From contig OX422200.1 in assembly GCA_949130485.1 (NCBI GenBank), forward strand, positions 5,658,620 to 5,722,619: a DNA stretch of 64,000 nt, given 5' to 3'. Each line of letters begins with the position of its first letter. Position 1 is the stretch's first letter. The notes under the pieces are model-generated. The model worked only from the letters and a program-made list of their open reading frames with translations, made no database searches and was not told the DNA's origin. The position numbers and the translations under genes were made by a program. This document shows positions 1 to 10,823 of the stretch, in pieces. The stretch is from Agelas oroides. Taxonomy: Eukaryota; Porifera; Demospongiae; Agelasida; Agelasidae.

Positions 1-1345
1 TTGGCTCTACTTGCCTCTACTACACTCTACCATGACTCTACCTGGCTCTACTTGACTCTACTAGACTCTACAATGGCTCTACTTTGCTCTACTTGAATCT
101 ACTACACGCTACCATGGCTCTAATTGGTTCTACTTGACTCTACTACACTCTACAATGGCTCTATACTTGGCTCTACTTGACTCTACTACACTCTACCATG
201 ACTCTACCTGGCTCTACTTGACTCTACTAGACTCTACAATGGCTCTACTTTGCTCTACGTGACTCTACTACACTCTACCATGGCTCGATACGACTCTACT
301 TGACTCTATACTATACTCTACAATGACTGTACTTCACTGTACTTCACTCTACTTCAATCTACAGTCGTTCTACTTGGTTCTACTTGACTCTATACGGCAC
401 TCTACCATGGCTCCACCTGGCTCTCCTTGACTCTACTACAGTATACTATGGATCTACTTGGATGTACTTGACTCTACTACACTCTACCATGCATGGCTCT
501 ACTTGGCTCTACTTGACTGTACTGCACTCTACAATGGCTCTATACTTGGCTCTACTTGACTCTACTACACTCTACCATGACTCTACCTGGATCTACTTGA
601 CTCTACTAGACTCTACAATGGCTCTACTTTGCTCTACGTGACTCTACTACACTCTACCTTGGCTTGATACGACTCTACTTGACTCTATTATACTCTACAA
701 TGACTCTACTTGACTGTACTTCACTCCACTTCAATCTATAGTCGTTCTACTTGGTTCTACTTGACTCTATATATATATTGCAGTCTACCATGGCTCTACC
801 TGGCTCTCCTTGACTCTACTACACTCTACTATGGATCTACTTGACTCTACTGCACTATACTACAGCTCTACTTGGCTCTACTATACTCTTCAATGGCTCT
901 AGTTGCCTCTACATGTACTTGACTCTACTACGCTCTACCATGGCTCTACTTGGCTCTACTTGGCTCTACTTGACTCTACTACACTCAACCATGACTCTAC
1001 TTTACTCTACTACACTCTACAATGGCTCTACTTGGCTCTACTTGACTCTACTACACTATACTACAGCTCTACTTTTCTCTACTATACTCTTCAATGGCTC
1101 TAGTTGCCTCTACTTGACTCTACTACACTCTACTATGGCTCTACTTGGATCTACTTGACTCTACTACACTCTACAATGGCTCAACTTAGCACTACGAGAC
1201 TCTACTACACTCTACGATGGCTCGACATGATTCTACTTGACTCTACTTTATTCTACAATGACTCGACTGTACTTCGCTCTACTTCAACCTACTGTCGTTC
1301 TACTTGGCTCTACTTGACTCTACTGCACTCTACCGTGGCTCTACC
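1..1345 (+). repeat. Higher-order repeat block H1, copy 1
   Basis: The first 1345 bases recur at 2764-4413. The offset is 2763 bp up to about position 690 and 3072 bp after it. The difference is accounted for by the 304-bp transposon and its 8-bp target duplication in copy 2, with a small indel. This copy therefore holds the uninterrupted version of that site at 687-694 (ATTATACT instead of ACTATACT). It is cut off by the window start, so its true left end is unknown. Confidence 0.8.
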
Positions 1346-3455
1346 TGGCTCTCCTTGACTCTACTACACTCTACTATGGCTCTACTTGGATCTACTTAAC
1401 TCTACTACACTCTACCTTGGCTGTACTTGTCTCTACTTGACTCTACTACACTATACTATACAGCTCTACTTGGCTGTACTATACTCTTCAATGGCTCTAG
1501 TTGACTGTACGTGACTCTACCACACACTACCACGGCTCTACTAGGCTCTACTTGACTCTACTACACTCTACTACAGCTCTACTTGGTTCTACTAGACTCT
1601 TCAATGGCTCTACTTGGCTCTACTTGACTCTACTACACTATACTACAGCTCTACTTTTCTCTACTATACTCTTCAATGGCTCTAGTTGCCTCTACTTGAC
1701 TCTACTACACTCTACCATGGCTCTACTTGGTTCTACTTGACTCTACTACACTCTACAATGGCTCTACTTGGCTCTACGTGACTCTACTACACTCTAGCTA
1801 CCATGGCTCAACATGACTCTACGTGACACTATTATACTCTACTTCAATCTACAGTCGTTCTACTTGGTTCTGGTGGACTCTACTGCACTCTACCATGCAT
1901 GGCTCTACCTGGCTCTCCTTGACTCTACTACACTCTACTATGGCTCTACTTGATCTACTTAACTCTACTACACTCTACCTTGGCTGTACTTGTCTCTACT
2001 TGACTCTACTACACTATACTACAGCTCTACTTGGCTGTACTATACTCTTCAATGGCTCTAGTTGACTGTACTTGACTCTACCACACACTACCACGGCTCT
2101 ACTAGGCTCTACTTGACTCTACTACACTCTACTACAGCTCTACTTGGTTGTACTATACTCTTCAACGGCTCTACTTGCCTCTACTTGTCTCTACTACACG
2201 CTACCATGGCTCTACTTGGTTCTACTTGACTCTACTACACTCTACATTGGCTCTACTCTCTACTTGACTCTACTTGACTCTACTACACTCTACAATGCCT
2301 CTTCTTGGCTCTACTTGCATCTACTACACTCTACTACTGCTCTACTTGGCTCTACATGACTCTACTACACTCTACCACGGCTCTACTTGGCTCTATACTT
2401 GACTCTACTACACTCTACAATGACTCTACTTGGCTTTACTTGACTCTACTAGACTGTACCATGCCTGCACCTGGCTCTCCTTGACTGTTCTATGTACACT
2501 CTACAATTGCTCTACTTGGCTGTAGTTGACTCTACTGCACTCTATCATGACTCTACTTGGCTCTACTTGCATGTACTACACTCTGCTACAGGTCTACTTG
2601 GTTCTACTTGACTCTACTTCACTCTACCATGGCTCTACTTGGCTCTACGTGACTCTACTAAACTCTACAATGGCTCTACTTGGTTCTACTTGACTCTGCT
2701 ACACTCTATCATCGCTCTACTTGGCTCTACTTGACCCTACTACAATCTGCAATGGCTCTAGTTGGCTCTACTTGCCTCTACTACACTCTACCATGACTCT
2801 ACCTGGCTCTACTTGACTCTACTAGACTCTACAATGGCTCTACTTTGCTCTACTTGAATCTACTACACGCTACCATGGCTCTAATTGGTTCTACTTGACT
2901 CTACTACACTCTACAATGGCTCTATACTTGGCTCTACTTGACTCTACTACACTCTACCATGACTCTACCTGGCTCTACTTGACTCTACTAGACTCTACAA
3001 TGGCTCTACTTTGCTCTACGTGACTCTACTACACTCTACCATGGCTCGATACGACTCTACTTGACTCTATACTATACTCTACAATGACTGTACTTGACTG
3101 TACTTCACTCTACTTCAATCTACAGTCGTTCTACTTGGTTCTACTTGACTCTATACGGCACTCTACCATGGCTCCACCTGGCTCTCCTTGACTCTACTAC
3201 AGTATACTATGGATCTACTTGGATGTACTTGACTCTACTACACTCTACCATGCATGCCTCTACTTGGCTCTACTTGACTGTACTGCACTCTACAATGGCT
3301 CTATACTTGGCTCTACTTGACTCTACTACACTCTACCATGACTCTACCTGGATCTACTTGACTCTACTAGACTCTACAATGGCTCTACTTTGCTCTACGT
3401 GACTCTACTACACTCTACCTTGGCTTGATATGACTCTACTTGACTCTACTATACT
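1..3455 (+). repeat. 41-bp satellite array, segment 1
   Basis: Continuous tandem array of degenerate monomers of about 41 bp. Each monomer has four blocks that start with CTCTAC: CTCTACTTGG, CTCTACTTGA, CTCTACTACA and CTCTACCATGG. The consensus monomer has 5 G, 14 C, 14 T and 8 A, so the strand is C-rich and G-poor. The open frames here (longest about 105 codons) all read the same repeating MALLGST / LYLTLLHST peptide and mostly stop at the TGA of a CTTGACTCT block, so no gene is called. Variant monomers include a short TA run near 768 and a CTTCAATCTACAGTCG variant near 350, which serve as markers for higher-order repeats. The segment ends at the 8-bp target duplication of the first transposon. 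Confidence 0.95.
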
Positions 3456-3759
3456 CAGTGGCGTAGCTAGAAGCTGACAGTTGGTAGGGCACAAGTACAG
3501 ACTGGGAACGAGACATGTACTTGGGTAGGCGTGGTTTGTAGACACATGTCTGTCGTACTCAGTAGACGAAGAGAAGCCCAGCGTGCCTGGCGGTTGCTCG
3601 AATGAAGCTACGTACGACGGTACGTACAGCACTGTTACACTGGCGGTTGTGTAGCTCCAGTAAGTGAGAAAGCCGGACGGTAGGGCTCCAGTTGGTAGGG
3701 CACTTGCAGCAGTTGGTAGGGCCTAGGCCCTACCAGGCCCTACCTTAGCTACGCCACTG
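3456..3759. mobile_element. Non-autonomous hAT-like DNA transposon (MITE), 304 bp
   Basis: The element has 14-bp perfect terminal inverted repeats: it starts CAGTGGCGTAGCTA and ends TAGCTACGCCACTG. The flanks carry a perfect 8-bp target-site duplication, ACTATACT, at 3448-3455 and 3760-3767. An 8-bp duplication with CAGTGGCG-type termini is typical of the hAT superfamily. There is no transposase frame, so movement would have needed a transposase in trans. The interior repeats the motif GTTGGTAGGGC three times and ends in clustered GGTAGGGC/GCCCTACC copies next to the right end, which could be subterminal transposase-binding sites. The same array position is uninterrupted at 687-694 and 10526-10533, which confirms a simple insertion. 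Confidence 0.92.
3715..3734. repeat. Perfect 20-bp palindrome inside the hAT MITE
   Basis: GGTAGGGCCTAGGCCCTACC is its own reverse complement over all 20 bases and lies 25 bp from the right end of the element. It is formed by head-to-head copies of the GGTAGGGC motif that also occurs singly at both ends. It may be a duplicated transposase-binding site; this is inference. Confidence 0.9.
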
Positions 3760-5341
3760 ACTATACTCTACAATGACTCTACTTGACTGTACTTCACTCC
3801 ACTTCAATCTACAGTCGTTCTACTACGTTCTACTTGACTCTATATATATACTGCAGTCTACCATGGCTCTACCTGGCTCTCCTCGACTCTACTACACTCT
3901 ACTATGTATCTACTTGACTCTACTGCACTATACTACAGCTCTACTTGGCTCTACTATACTCTTCAATGGCTCTAGTTGCCTCTACTTGACTCTACTACGC
4001 TCTACCATGGCTCTACTTGGCTCTACTTGGCTCTACTTGACTCTACTACACTCAACCATGACTCTACTTTACTCTACTACACTCTACAATGGCTCTACTT
4101 GGCCTACTTGACTCTACTACACTAAACTACAGCTCTACTTTTCTCTACTATACTCTTCAATGGCTCTAGTTGCCTCTACTTGACTCTACTACACTCTACT
4201 ATGGCTCTACTTGGATCTACTTGACTCTACTACACTCTACAATGGCTCAACTTGGCACTACGAGACTCTACTACACTCTACGATGGCTCGACATGATTCT
4301 ACTTGACTCTACTTTATTCTACAATGACTCGACTGTACTTCGCTCTACTTCAACCTACAGTCGTTCTACTTGGCTCTACTTGACTCTACTGCACTCTACC
4401 GTGGCTCTACCTGGCATGGCTCTATCTGACTGTACTACACTCTACCTTGACTGTATACTTGACTCTTCTACACTCTACTATGGCTCTACTTCGATCTGCG
4501 TGACTCTACTACACTCTACCATGGCTCTATACACGGCTCTACTGCACTCTACTACAGCTCTACTTGGTTCTACTACACTCTACCATGGCTCTACTTGGTT
4601 CTACTTGACTCTACTACACTCTACAATGGCTCTACTTGGCTCTACGTGACTCTACTACACTCTAGCTACCATGGCTCGACATGACTCTACGTGACACTAT
4701 TATACTCTACTTCAATCTACAGTCGTTCTACTTGGTTCTAGTGGACTCTACTGCACTCTACCATGCATGGCTCTACCTGGCTCTCCTTGACCCAACTACA
4801 CTCTGCTATGGCTCTACTTGGATCTACTTGACTCTACCACACTCTACCTTGGCTGTACTTGTCTCTACTTGACTCTACTACACTATACTACAGCTCTACT
4901 TGGCTGTACTATACTCTTCAATGGCTCTAGTTGACTGTACTTGACTCTACCACACACTACCACGGCTCTACTAGGCTCTACTTGACTCTACTACACTCTA
5001 CTACAGCTCTACTTGGTTCTACTAGACTCTTCAATGGCTCTACTTGGCTCTACTTGACTCTACTACACTATACTACAGCTCTACTTTTCTCTACTATACT
5101 CTTCAATGGCTCTACTAGCCTCTACTTCACTCTACTACACTCTACCATGGCCCTACGTGGCTCTACTATACTCTTCAATGTCCCTAGTTGGCTGTGCTTG
5201 ACTCTACTGTACAATACCACGGCTCTACTTGGCTCTACTTGACTCTACTACACTCTACTACAGCTCTATTTGGCTCTACGTGACTTTACTACACTCTACC
5301 ATGGCTCTACTTGGCTCTACGTGACTCTACTACACTCTACC
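3760..5341 (+). repeat. 41-bp satellite array, segment 2
   Basis: Array of the same monomers in the same orientation, starting in the right target duplication of the MITE and ending in the left duplication of the next element. It includes a block near 4670-4870 with the ACATGACTCTACGTGACAC marker, which recurs near 11600, 13985, 16520, 26940, 30260, 34590 and 41315. No gene is seen. Confidence 0.95.
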
Positions 5342-6074
5342 CAGTGGCGTAGCCAGAGTTCAGCGATTACCGGGGCACTTGGTGGGCGTGGCCACGTGCC
5401 ATCACAAGGTGAACTTTGACCCCGACTTTGCTTTGAGACCGCGTAGCACGCATTTGGGGATCATATTTGTTGCTGAAGTTGACGGGCAAAGAAGCTAAAA
5501 ATCGTAGATAAGCGGCATTGGCAGCTTTATTCTACATGACATAATTCTATATAGAGCAATGCTGTTGCGGTTTAGGGTAAGTTGACCTCGCATGATCAGG
5601 CCCGGCGGAAGCAAAATTTCATTGGTCCGGCTTACTGGCACTTGTACGCGAGTGCGTGCGTTAGCACGTAGAATGTAACCTAGAGGGGTCTGGTGGCATG
5701 CTCCCCCAGGGGAAATTTTTAAAAATTTGATTCTCTGAGATGGCTTCTGAGGCCATTTTTGGCGACGAACGCTGCAGCCAGGACCGAACTATGCTATTCG
5801 CGCAGCTGCGGCAAGCGACGAACGCTACAGCTATAGGGCCGAACTATCCTACATTAGTCTGGCATCGCCGTCACTTAGCTTGCAGGCGACAAGCACGCAT
5901 ATTTCCAGCCTGCACGAGCATATGGCCGCTCGAAAAATCTTGGAAAGTCTCAAAAATTGGTCCGGCCATGGCCTGAGCAACCGGACGGCTCCGCCGGCCC
6001 TGATGATTTACCAGGGCACCCAGAAATTCACCAGGGCCTGGGCCCGTATGGGCCCAGGTGTAGCTACGCCACTG
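5342..6074. mobile_element. Non-autonomous hAT-like DNA transposon, 733 bp
   Basis: The element begins CAGTGGCGTAGCCA and ends TAGCTACGCCACTG, giving terminal inverted repeats that match at 13 of 14 positions and are nearly the same as those of the 304-bp element at 3456. It is flanked by a perfect 8-bp duplication, ACTCTACC, at 5334-5341 and 6075-6082. The uninterrupted site is present at 11958-11965, followed by the same ATGACAGTACTTGG. The interior has no transposase. It contains a near-direct repeat of about 53 bp around GCGACGAACGCT at 5762 and 5815, and the phrase gggcgtggcc near the left end. Open frames of 68-78 codons at 5740-6086 have no recognisable domain and overlap each other, so they are not called as genes. 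Confidence 0.92.
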
Positions 6075-9010
6075 ACTCTACCATGACAGTACTTGGCTCT
6101 ACTTGACTCTACTACACTCTACTACAGCTCTACTTGGCTCTACTAGACTCTTCAATGGCTCTACTTGATTCTACTTGGCTCTACTACAGTCTACAATTGC
6201 TCTATTTGTCTCTACTTGGATCTGCTATACCCAACAGTGACTCTACTTGGCTCTACTTAACTCAACTATACTACAATGGCTCTACTTGACTCTACTACAC
6301 TCTACTGTACTGTACCACTGCTCTACTTTGTTCCAATTGCCTCTACTACACTCTACCACAGCTCTGCTTGGCTCTACTTGACTCTACTACACTCTACCAT
6401 GGCTCTATACTTGACTCTACTTCACTCTACAATGGCTCTACTTGACTGCGTAGTACACTCTAGAATGGATCTACTTGGTTGTACGTGACTCTACTGCACT
6501 CTACCATGGTTCTACTTGGCTCTACTTGCATCTACTACACTCTATTACTGCTCTACTTGGCTCTACATGACTCTACTACACTCTACCATGGCTCTACTTG
6601 GCTCTATACTTGACTCTACTACCCTCTACAATGACTCTACTTGGCTTTACTTGACTCTACTATACTCTACAATGACTCTTCTTGACTGTACTTCACTCTA
6701 CTTCAATCTATAGTTGTTCTACTTGGCTCTACTTGACTGTATTGCACTCTACCATGGCTCTACCTGACTCTACTACACTGTACAATGGCTCTACTTGGGT
6801 CTACTTGACTCTATTACACTCTACCATCGCTGTGCATGGCTCTATCTGACTGTACTACACTCTACTATAGCTATACTTGGCTCTACTAGACTCTTCAATT
6901 GCTCTACATGGTTCTACACTCTACTACAGCTCTGCTTTGCTCCACTTGACTCTATAAATACTACACTCTACCATGGCTCTACTTGACTCTACTACACTCT
7001 ACCATGGCTCTACTTGACTCTACTACACTCTACCATGGCTCTACTTGAAGTCTACTACACTCTACAATGGCTCTACTTGACTGTAGTACACTCTAGAGTG
7101 GATCTACTTGGTTGTATGTGACTGTACTGCACTCTACCATGGCTCTACTTGGTTCTACTTGCATCTACTACACTCTACTACAGCTCTAGGTGACTCTACG
7201 TGACTCTACTACACTCTACCATGGCTCTACTTGGCTCTACTTGACTCTAGTACACTCTACAATGCCTCTACTTGGCTCTACTTGATTCTACTACACACTA
7301 CAACGGCTCTACTTGGCTCTACTTGACTCTACTAGACTCTACCATGGCTCTACTTGGCTGTACTTGACTCTACTAGACTCTACCATGGCTCTACTTGGCT
7401 CTACTTGCATGTACTACACTCGATCATGGTTCTACTTGGCTGTACTTGACCCTACTACACTCTACCATGGCTCTATACATGTCTCTACTTCACTCTACAA
7501 TACTCTACAATGACTCTACTTGACTGTACTTCACTCTACTTCAATCTACAGTCGTTCTACTTGGCTCTACTTGACTGTATTGCACTCTACCATGGCTCTA
7601 CCTGACTCTACTACACTGTACAATGGCTGTACTTGTCTCTACTTGAATCTGCTACACTCTACCACAGCTCTACTTGGCTCTCCTTGACTCTACTACACTC
7701 TACTATAGATATACTTGGCTCTACTAGATTCTTCAATTGCTCTACATGTTTCTACACTCTACTACAGCCCTGCTTGTCTCTACTTGACTCTATAAATACT
7801 ACACTCTACCATGGCTCTACTTGACTCTACTACACTCTACAATGGCTCTACTTGACTGTAGTACACTCTAGAATGGATCTACTTGGTTGTACGTGACTCT
7901 ACTGCACTCTACCATGGCTCTACTTGGTTCTACTTGCATCTACTACACTCTACTACAGCTCTACTTGGCTCTACATGACTCTACTACCCTCTACCATGGC
8001 TCTACTTGGTTCAACTTGACTCTACTACAGTCTACCATGGCTCTACTTGGCTCTACTTGACTCTACTTCACTCTACAGTGGCTCTACTTGGGTCTACTTG
8101 ACTCTATTACACTCTACCATCGCTCTGCATGGCTCTATCTGACTGTACTACACTCTACCTTGACTGTATACTTGTCTCAATTTGACTCTACTACACTCTA
8201 CAGTCGCTCTACTTGACTCTTCTACACACTACTATGGCTCTACTTCGATCTGCGTGACTCTACTACACTCTACCATGGCTCTACACGGCTCTACTGCACT
8301 CTACTACAGCTCTACTTGGTTCTACTATACTCTTCAACGGCTCTACTTGCCTCTACTTGTCTCTACTACACGCTACCATGGCTCTACTTGGTTCTACTTG
8401 ACTCTACTACACTCTACAATGGACCTATACTTGGCTCTACTTGACTCTACTACACTCTACCATGACTCTACCTGGCTCTACTTGACTCTACTAGACTCTA
8501 CAATGGCTCTACTTTGCTCTACTTGAATCTACTACACGCTACCATGGCTCTAATTGGTTCTACTTGACTCTACTACACTCTACAATGGCTCTATACTTGG
8601 CTCTACTTGACTCTACTACACTCTACCATGACTCTACCTGGCTCTACTTGACTCTACTAGACTCTACAATGGCTCTACTTTGCTCTACGTGACTCTACTA
8701 CACTCTACCATGGCTCGATACGACTCTACTTGACTCTATACTATACTCAACAATGACTGTACTTGACTGTACTTCACTCTACTTCAATCTACAGTCGTTC
8801 TACTTGGTTCTACTTGACTCTATACGGCACTCTACCATGGCTCCACCTGGCTCTCCTTGACTCTACTACAGTATACTATGGATCTACTTGGATGTACTTG
8901 ACTCTACTACACTCTACCATGCATGGCTCTACTTGGCTCTACTTGACTGTACTGTACTCTACAATGGCTCTATACTTGGCTCTACTTGACTCTACTACAC
9001 TCTACCATGA
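6075..9010 (+). repeat. 41-bp satellite array, segment 3
   Basis: Array between the 733-bp transposon and the Penelope-like insertion. It contains the marker monomer run CTACTGTACTGTACCACTGC near 6300. That marker is found about 14 times in the window and is useful for defining higher-order periods. The part from 8182 to 8760 is closely paralogous to 24551-24878 and 33772-34200. No gene is seen. Confidence 0.95.
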
Positions 9011-9062
9011 ACAATCAACGAACCACATCTCCCTTATAAAACAGGCCTAGATGTTATGCAAA

Positions 9063-9125
9063 GTCACCCGCTGCGCAGGACGCGTTTCGGCCAATACCAG
9101 GCCTCATCAGCTGCGCTGGGGTGAC
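9063..9125 (-). ncRNA. Hammerhead ribozyme (type I, minimal stem III)
   Basis: Read on the minus strand, this 63-nt segment has every element of a hammerhead. The outer stem I pairs GTCACCC with GGGTGAC (7 bp) and the inner stem I pairs GCGCAG with CTGCGC (6 bp), separated by an internal loop of CA against AGC. The core CTGATGA follows, then stem II GGCC/GGCC with a 7-nt loop TGGTATT, then GAAA. Stem III is reduced to A-U and C-G closing GC, and the cleavage triplet is GTC. Cleavage is predicted after the C complementary to 9079. The stem III sequence ACGCGT is self-complementary, so two RNAs could pair and cleave as a dimer, as proposed for hammerheads in Penelope-like elements. It sits about 320 nt past the RT stop, where such elements carry a ribozyme in their terminal repeats. 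Confidence 0.93.
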
Positions 9126-9444
9126 CGGGAGATGGGGACTGCTATCTCATGCACAGAATGCAGTCAGGTGGCTGGCCTTATTCAAAAGTCGGTAGAGACT
9201 CCTCGAAAGCACCGTCTCTTCGCGCAGCTGTTCTTCGTGCAGCTGTCTTTCGTTCGAAGGTCTTACGTAGCGATTGATCGTCACGTGTTATTTTGCGTGC
9301 GCGCGCGCGCATACAGAGGCACTGGAGGTACCGGAAGTATTGTTAATAAGGCACAAGGCAAACAGTGTAAGGCAAACAGTGCGTGTTTAAAGGCTGTGTG
9401 TGCATAAATGTGCCAAGCCAAGTAAATTGCATGTTCAGGCTGCG

Positions 9445-10413
9445 TTAAACAGTAGCTATGGCAATGCATTCAGTAATAATGTTTTTCAGGCACCTCCCGT
9501 ACTTCTGTAAAGTCCTGGGGTAGCGATGCACAAAGGTCTTGTAGGTGCTACAGAGTTTTTGGTATACGTATCCCTGTCTAAGTAATCTGGTTGTGAGTAG
9601 TTTAGATCTGTAAACAAAATCTTGGTAATTACAACATATCCTCAAATATCGAACTAACTGTGAAATTACTACTCCGTATGCTGGTTTTGAGGGTATGTTG
9701 CTATCCATGTGTGGAAAATTGACTATTGAAAAGTTGAAGGCATCCCTCTTATCATACAAGTCTGTGCAAAACTTACCATTCAGGACATTAATGTTAAGAT
9801 CCAGGTAGGAACAGCTGTCATGGCTCTCTGTAGTTTTCTTAAGCTCTAATTCTGGGGGGTAAATTTGGCCTATGCATGCTTGAAAATCAGGGTTGTTAAG
9901 TGTAAGCAAGTCATCAATATATCTGCAAGTATTACTAAATTTAGCTGCTACAGAGAGGTCAGTCCGGATTAGGGATTTCATAAACTCAAATTCATAGGAG
10001 AAAAGAAATAGATCCGCAACTAATGGAGCACAATCAGTACCCATAGGGATGCCAATTGTTTGTTGGTAGACAGCTGATCCTATCTGGATGTATATGTTAT
10101 CTATCAAGAAATTGAACATCTCAACTAACTGGTTCACCGTTAAGTTACGGGTATTAGCTACAGGTCTGGAAGTCCAGTAAGCATAATCTTTTCCTAAGGC
10201 CATGTGGGAGGCATCTCTAGTATTGTATGCATTTCTAATTAACTCTTCCATGCGTGTTTTGAGCTGACTATGGGGGATGTTAGTATAGAGTGTACTGAAA
10301 TCAAAGCTATCCAATGCTCTTGCGTGTCTCAACTTTTCTAGGGTGTTAGTCACTTCAGTGGAGTTGTTAATGACCCAAAAACAGTTTACCCCGGTTCTTC
10401 TTTCTATACCATT
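9445..10413 (-). pseudogene. Penelope-like reverse transcriptase, N-terminally truncated
   Basis: The frame is open from the insertion junction to a TAA at 9445-9447, giving 322 residues with no internal stop or frameshift. There is no convincing native start: the first candidate is a GTG at 10353 and the frame is already open upstream of it. Counting from that GTG, the RT motifs are in order. FDFSTLYTNIPH at 17-28 holds the first catalytic Asp (18), GIPMGTDCAP is at 101-110, RYIDDLL at 144-150 holds the catalytic pair Asp147-Asp148, and YLDLNI is at 183-188. A thumb-like region with FPHMDSNIP (213-221) and RYLRICC (235-241) is characteristic of Penelope-like RTs rather than LINE or LTR enzymes. 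The C-terminus ends naturally after a KYGRCLKNII stretch with no GIY-YIG domain. It is a dead fragment lacking its N-terminal part, but its catalytic core looks undamaged, which suggests a fairly recent insertion. Confidence 0.88.
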
Positions 10414-10823
10414 GCATGACTCTACCTGGATCTACTTGACTGTACTAGACTCTACAATGGCTCTACTTTGCTCTACGTGACTCTACTACACTCTACCTTG
10501 GCTTGATATGACTCTACTTGACTCTACTATACTCTACAATGACTCTACTTGACTGTACTTCACTCCACTTCAATCTACAGTCGTTCTACTTGGTTCTACT
10601 TGACTCTATATATATACTGCAGTCTACCATGTCTCTACCTGGCTCTCCTCGACTCTACTACACTCTACTATGGATCTACTTGACTCTACTGCACTATACT
10701 ACAGCTCTACTTGGCTCTACTATACACTTCAATGGCTCTAGTTGCCTCTACTTGACTCTACTACGCTCTACCATGGCTCTACTTGGCTCTACTTGGCTCT
10801 ACTACACTCTACAATGGCTCTAC

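Larger units (their letters stand above)
2764..4413 (+). repeat. Higher-order repeat block H1, copy 2 (carries the hAT MITE)
   Basis: Second copy of the block that starts the window, recognised by the same order of variant monomers: the ACTTTGCTCTACTTGAATC monomer, the TCTATACGGCACTC monomer and the TATATATACTGCAG monomer. It differs from copy 1 mainly by the transposon at 3456-3759. Similarity stops at about 4413, where copy 1 continues with a CTCTCCTTGACTC monomer and this copy switches to CATGGCTCTATCTG. Confidence 0.75.
9011..10414 (-). mobile_element. 5'-truncated Penelope-like retroelement with 3' hammerhead ribozyme
   Basis: This 1404-bp insertion is on the minus strand. The array is uninterrupted on either side and resumes in phase, with a 5-bp duplication CATGA at 9006-9010 and 10415-10419. 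The empty version of the site is at 3337-3341 and 25807-25811. In element orientation it contains the 3' two-thirds of a reverse-transcriptase frame (10413 to 9445), about 320 bp of non-coding sequence including a (GC)n run near 9299-9310, a hammerhead ribozyme (9125 to 9063) and about 50 bp of tail. Everything upstream of the RT core is missing, as expected from incomplete reverse transcription. No GIY-YIG endonuclease is visible downstream of the RT, although canonical Penelope elements carry it there. That absence fits the group with an N-terminal endonuclease (Naiad-like), but it could also reflect loss. Confidence 0.9.

Noticed and set aside
3408..3632. 74-codon minus-strand frame in the 304-bp MITE
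   Set aside because: It runs from the transposon into satellite DNA and has no similarity to a transposase.
9051..9407. 118-codon plus-strand frame across the hammerhead region
   Set aside because: It is antisense to the retroelement and overlaps the ribozyme and a (GC)n run. No domain is recognised.
9281..9469. 62-codon minus-strand frame overlapping the end of the RT, considered as a frameshifted GIY-YIG domain
   Set aside because: No GIY or YIG motif and no conserved endonuclease residues. It includes a translated (GC)n run and looks like chance.
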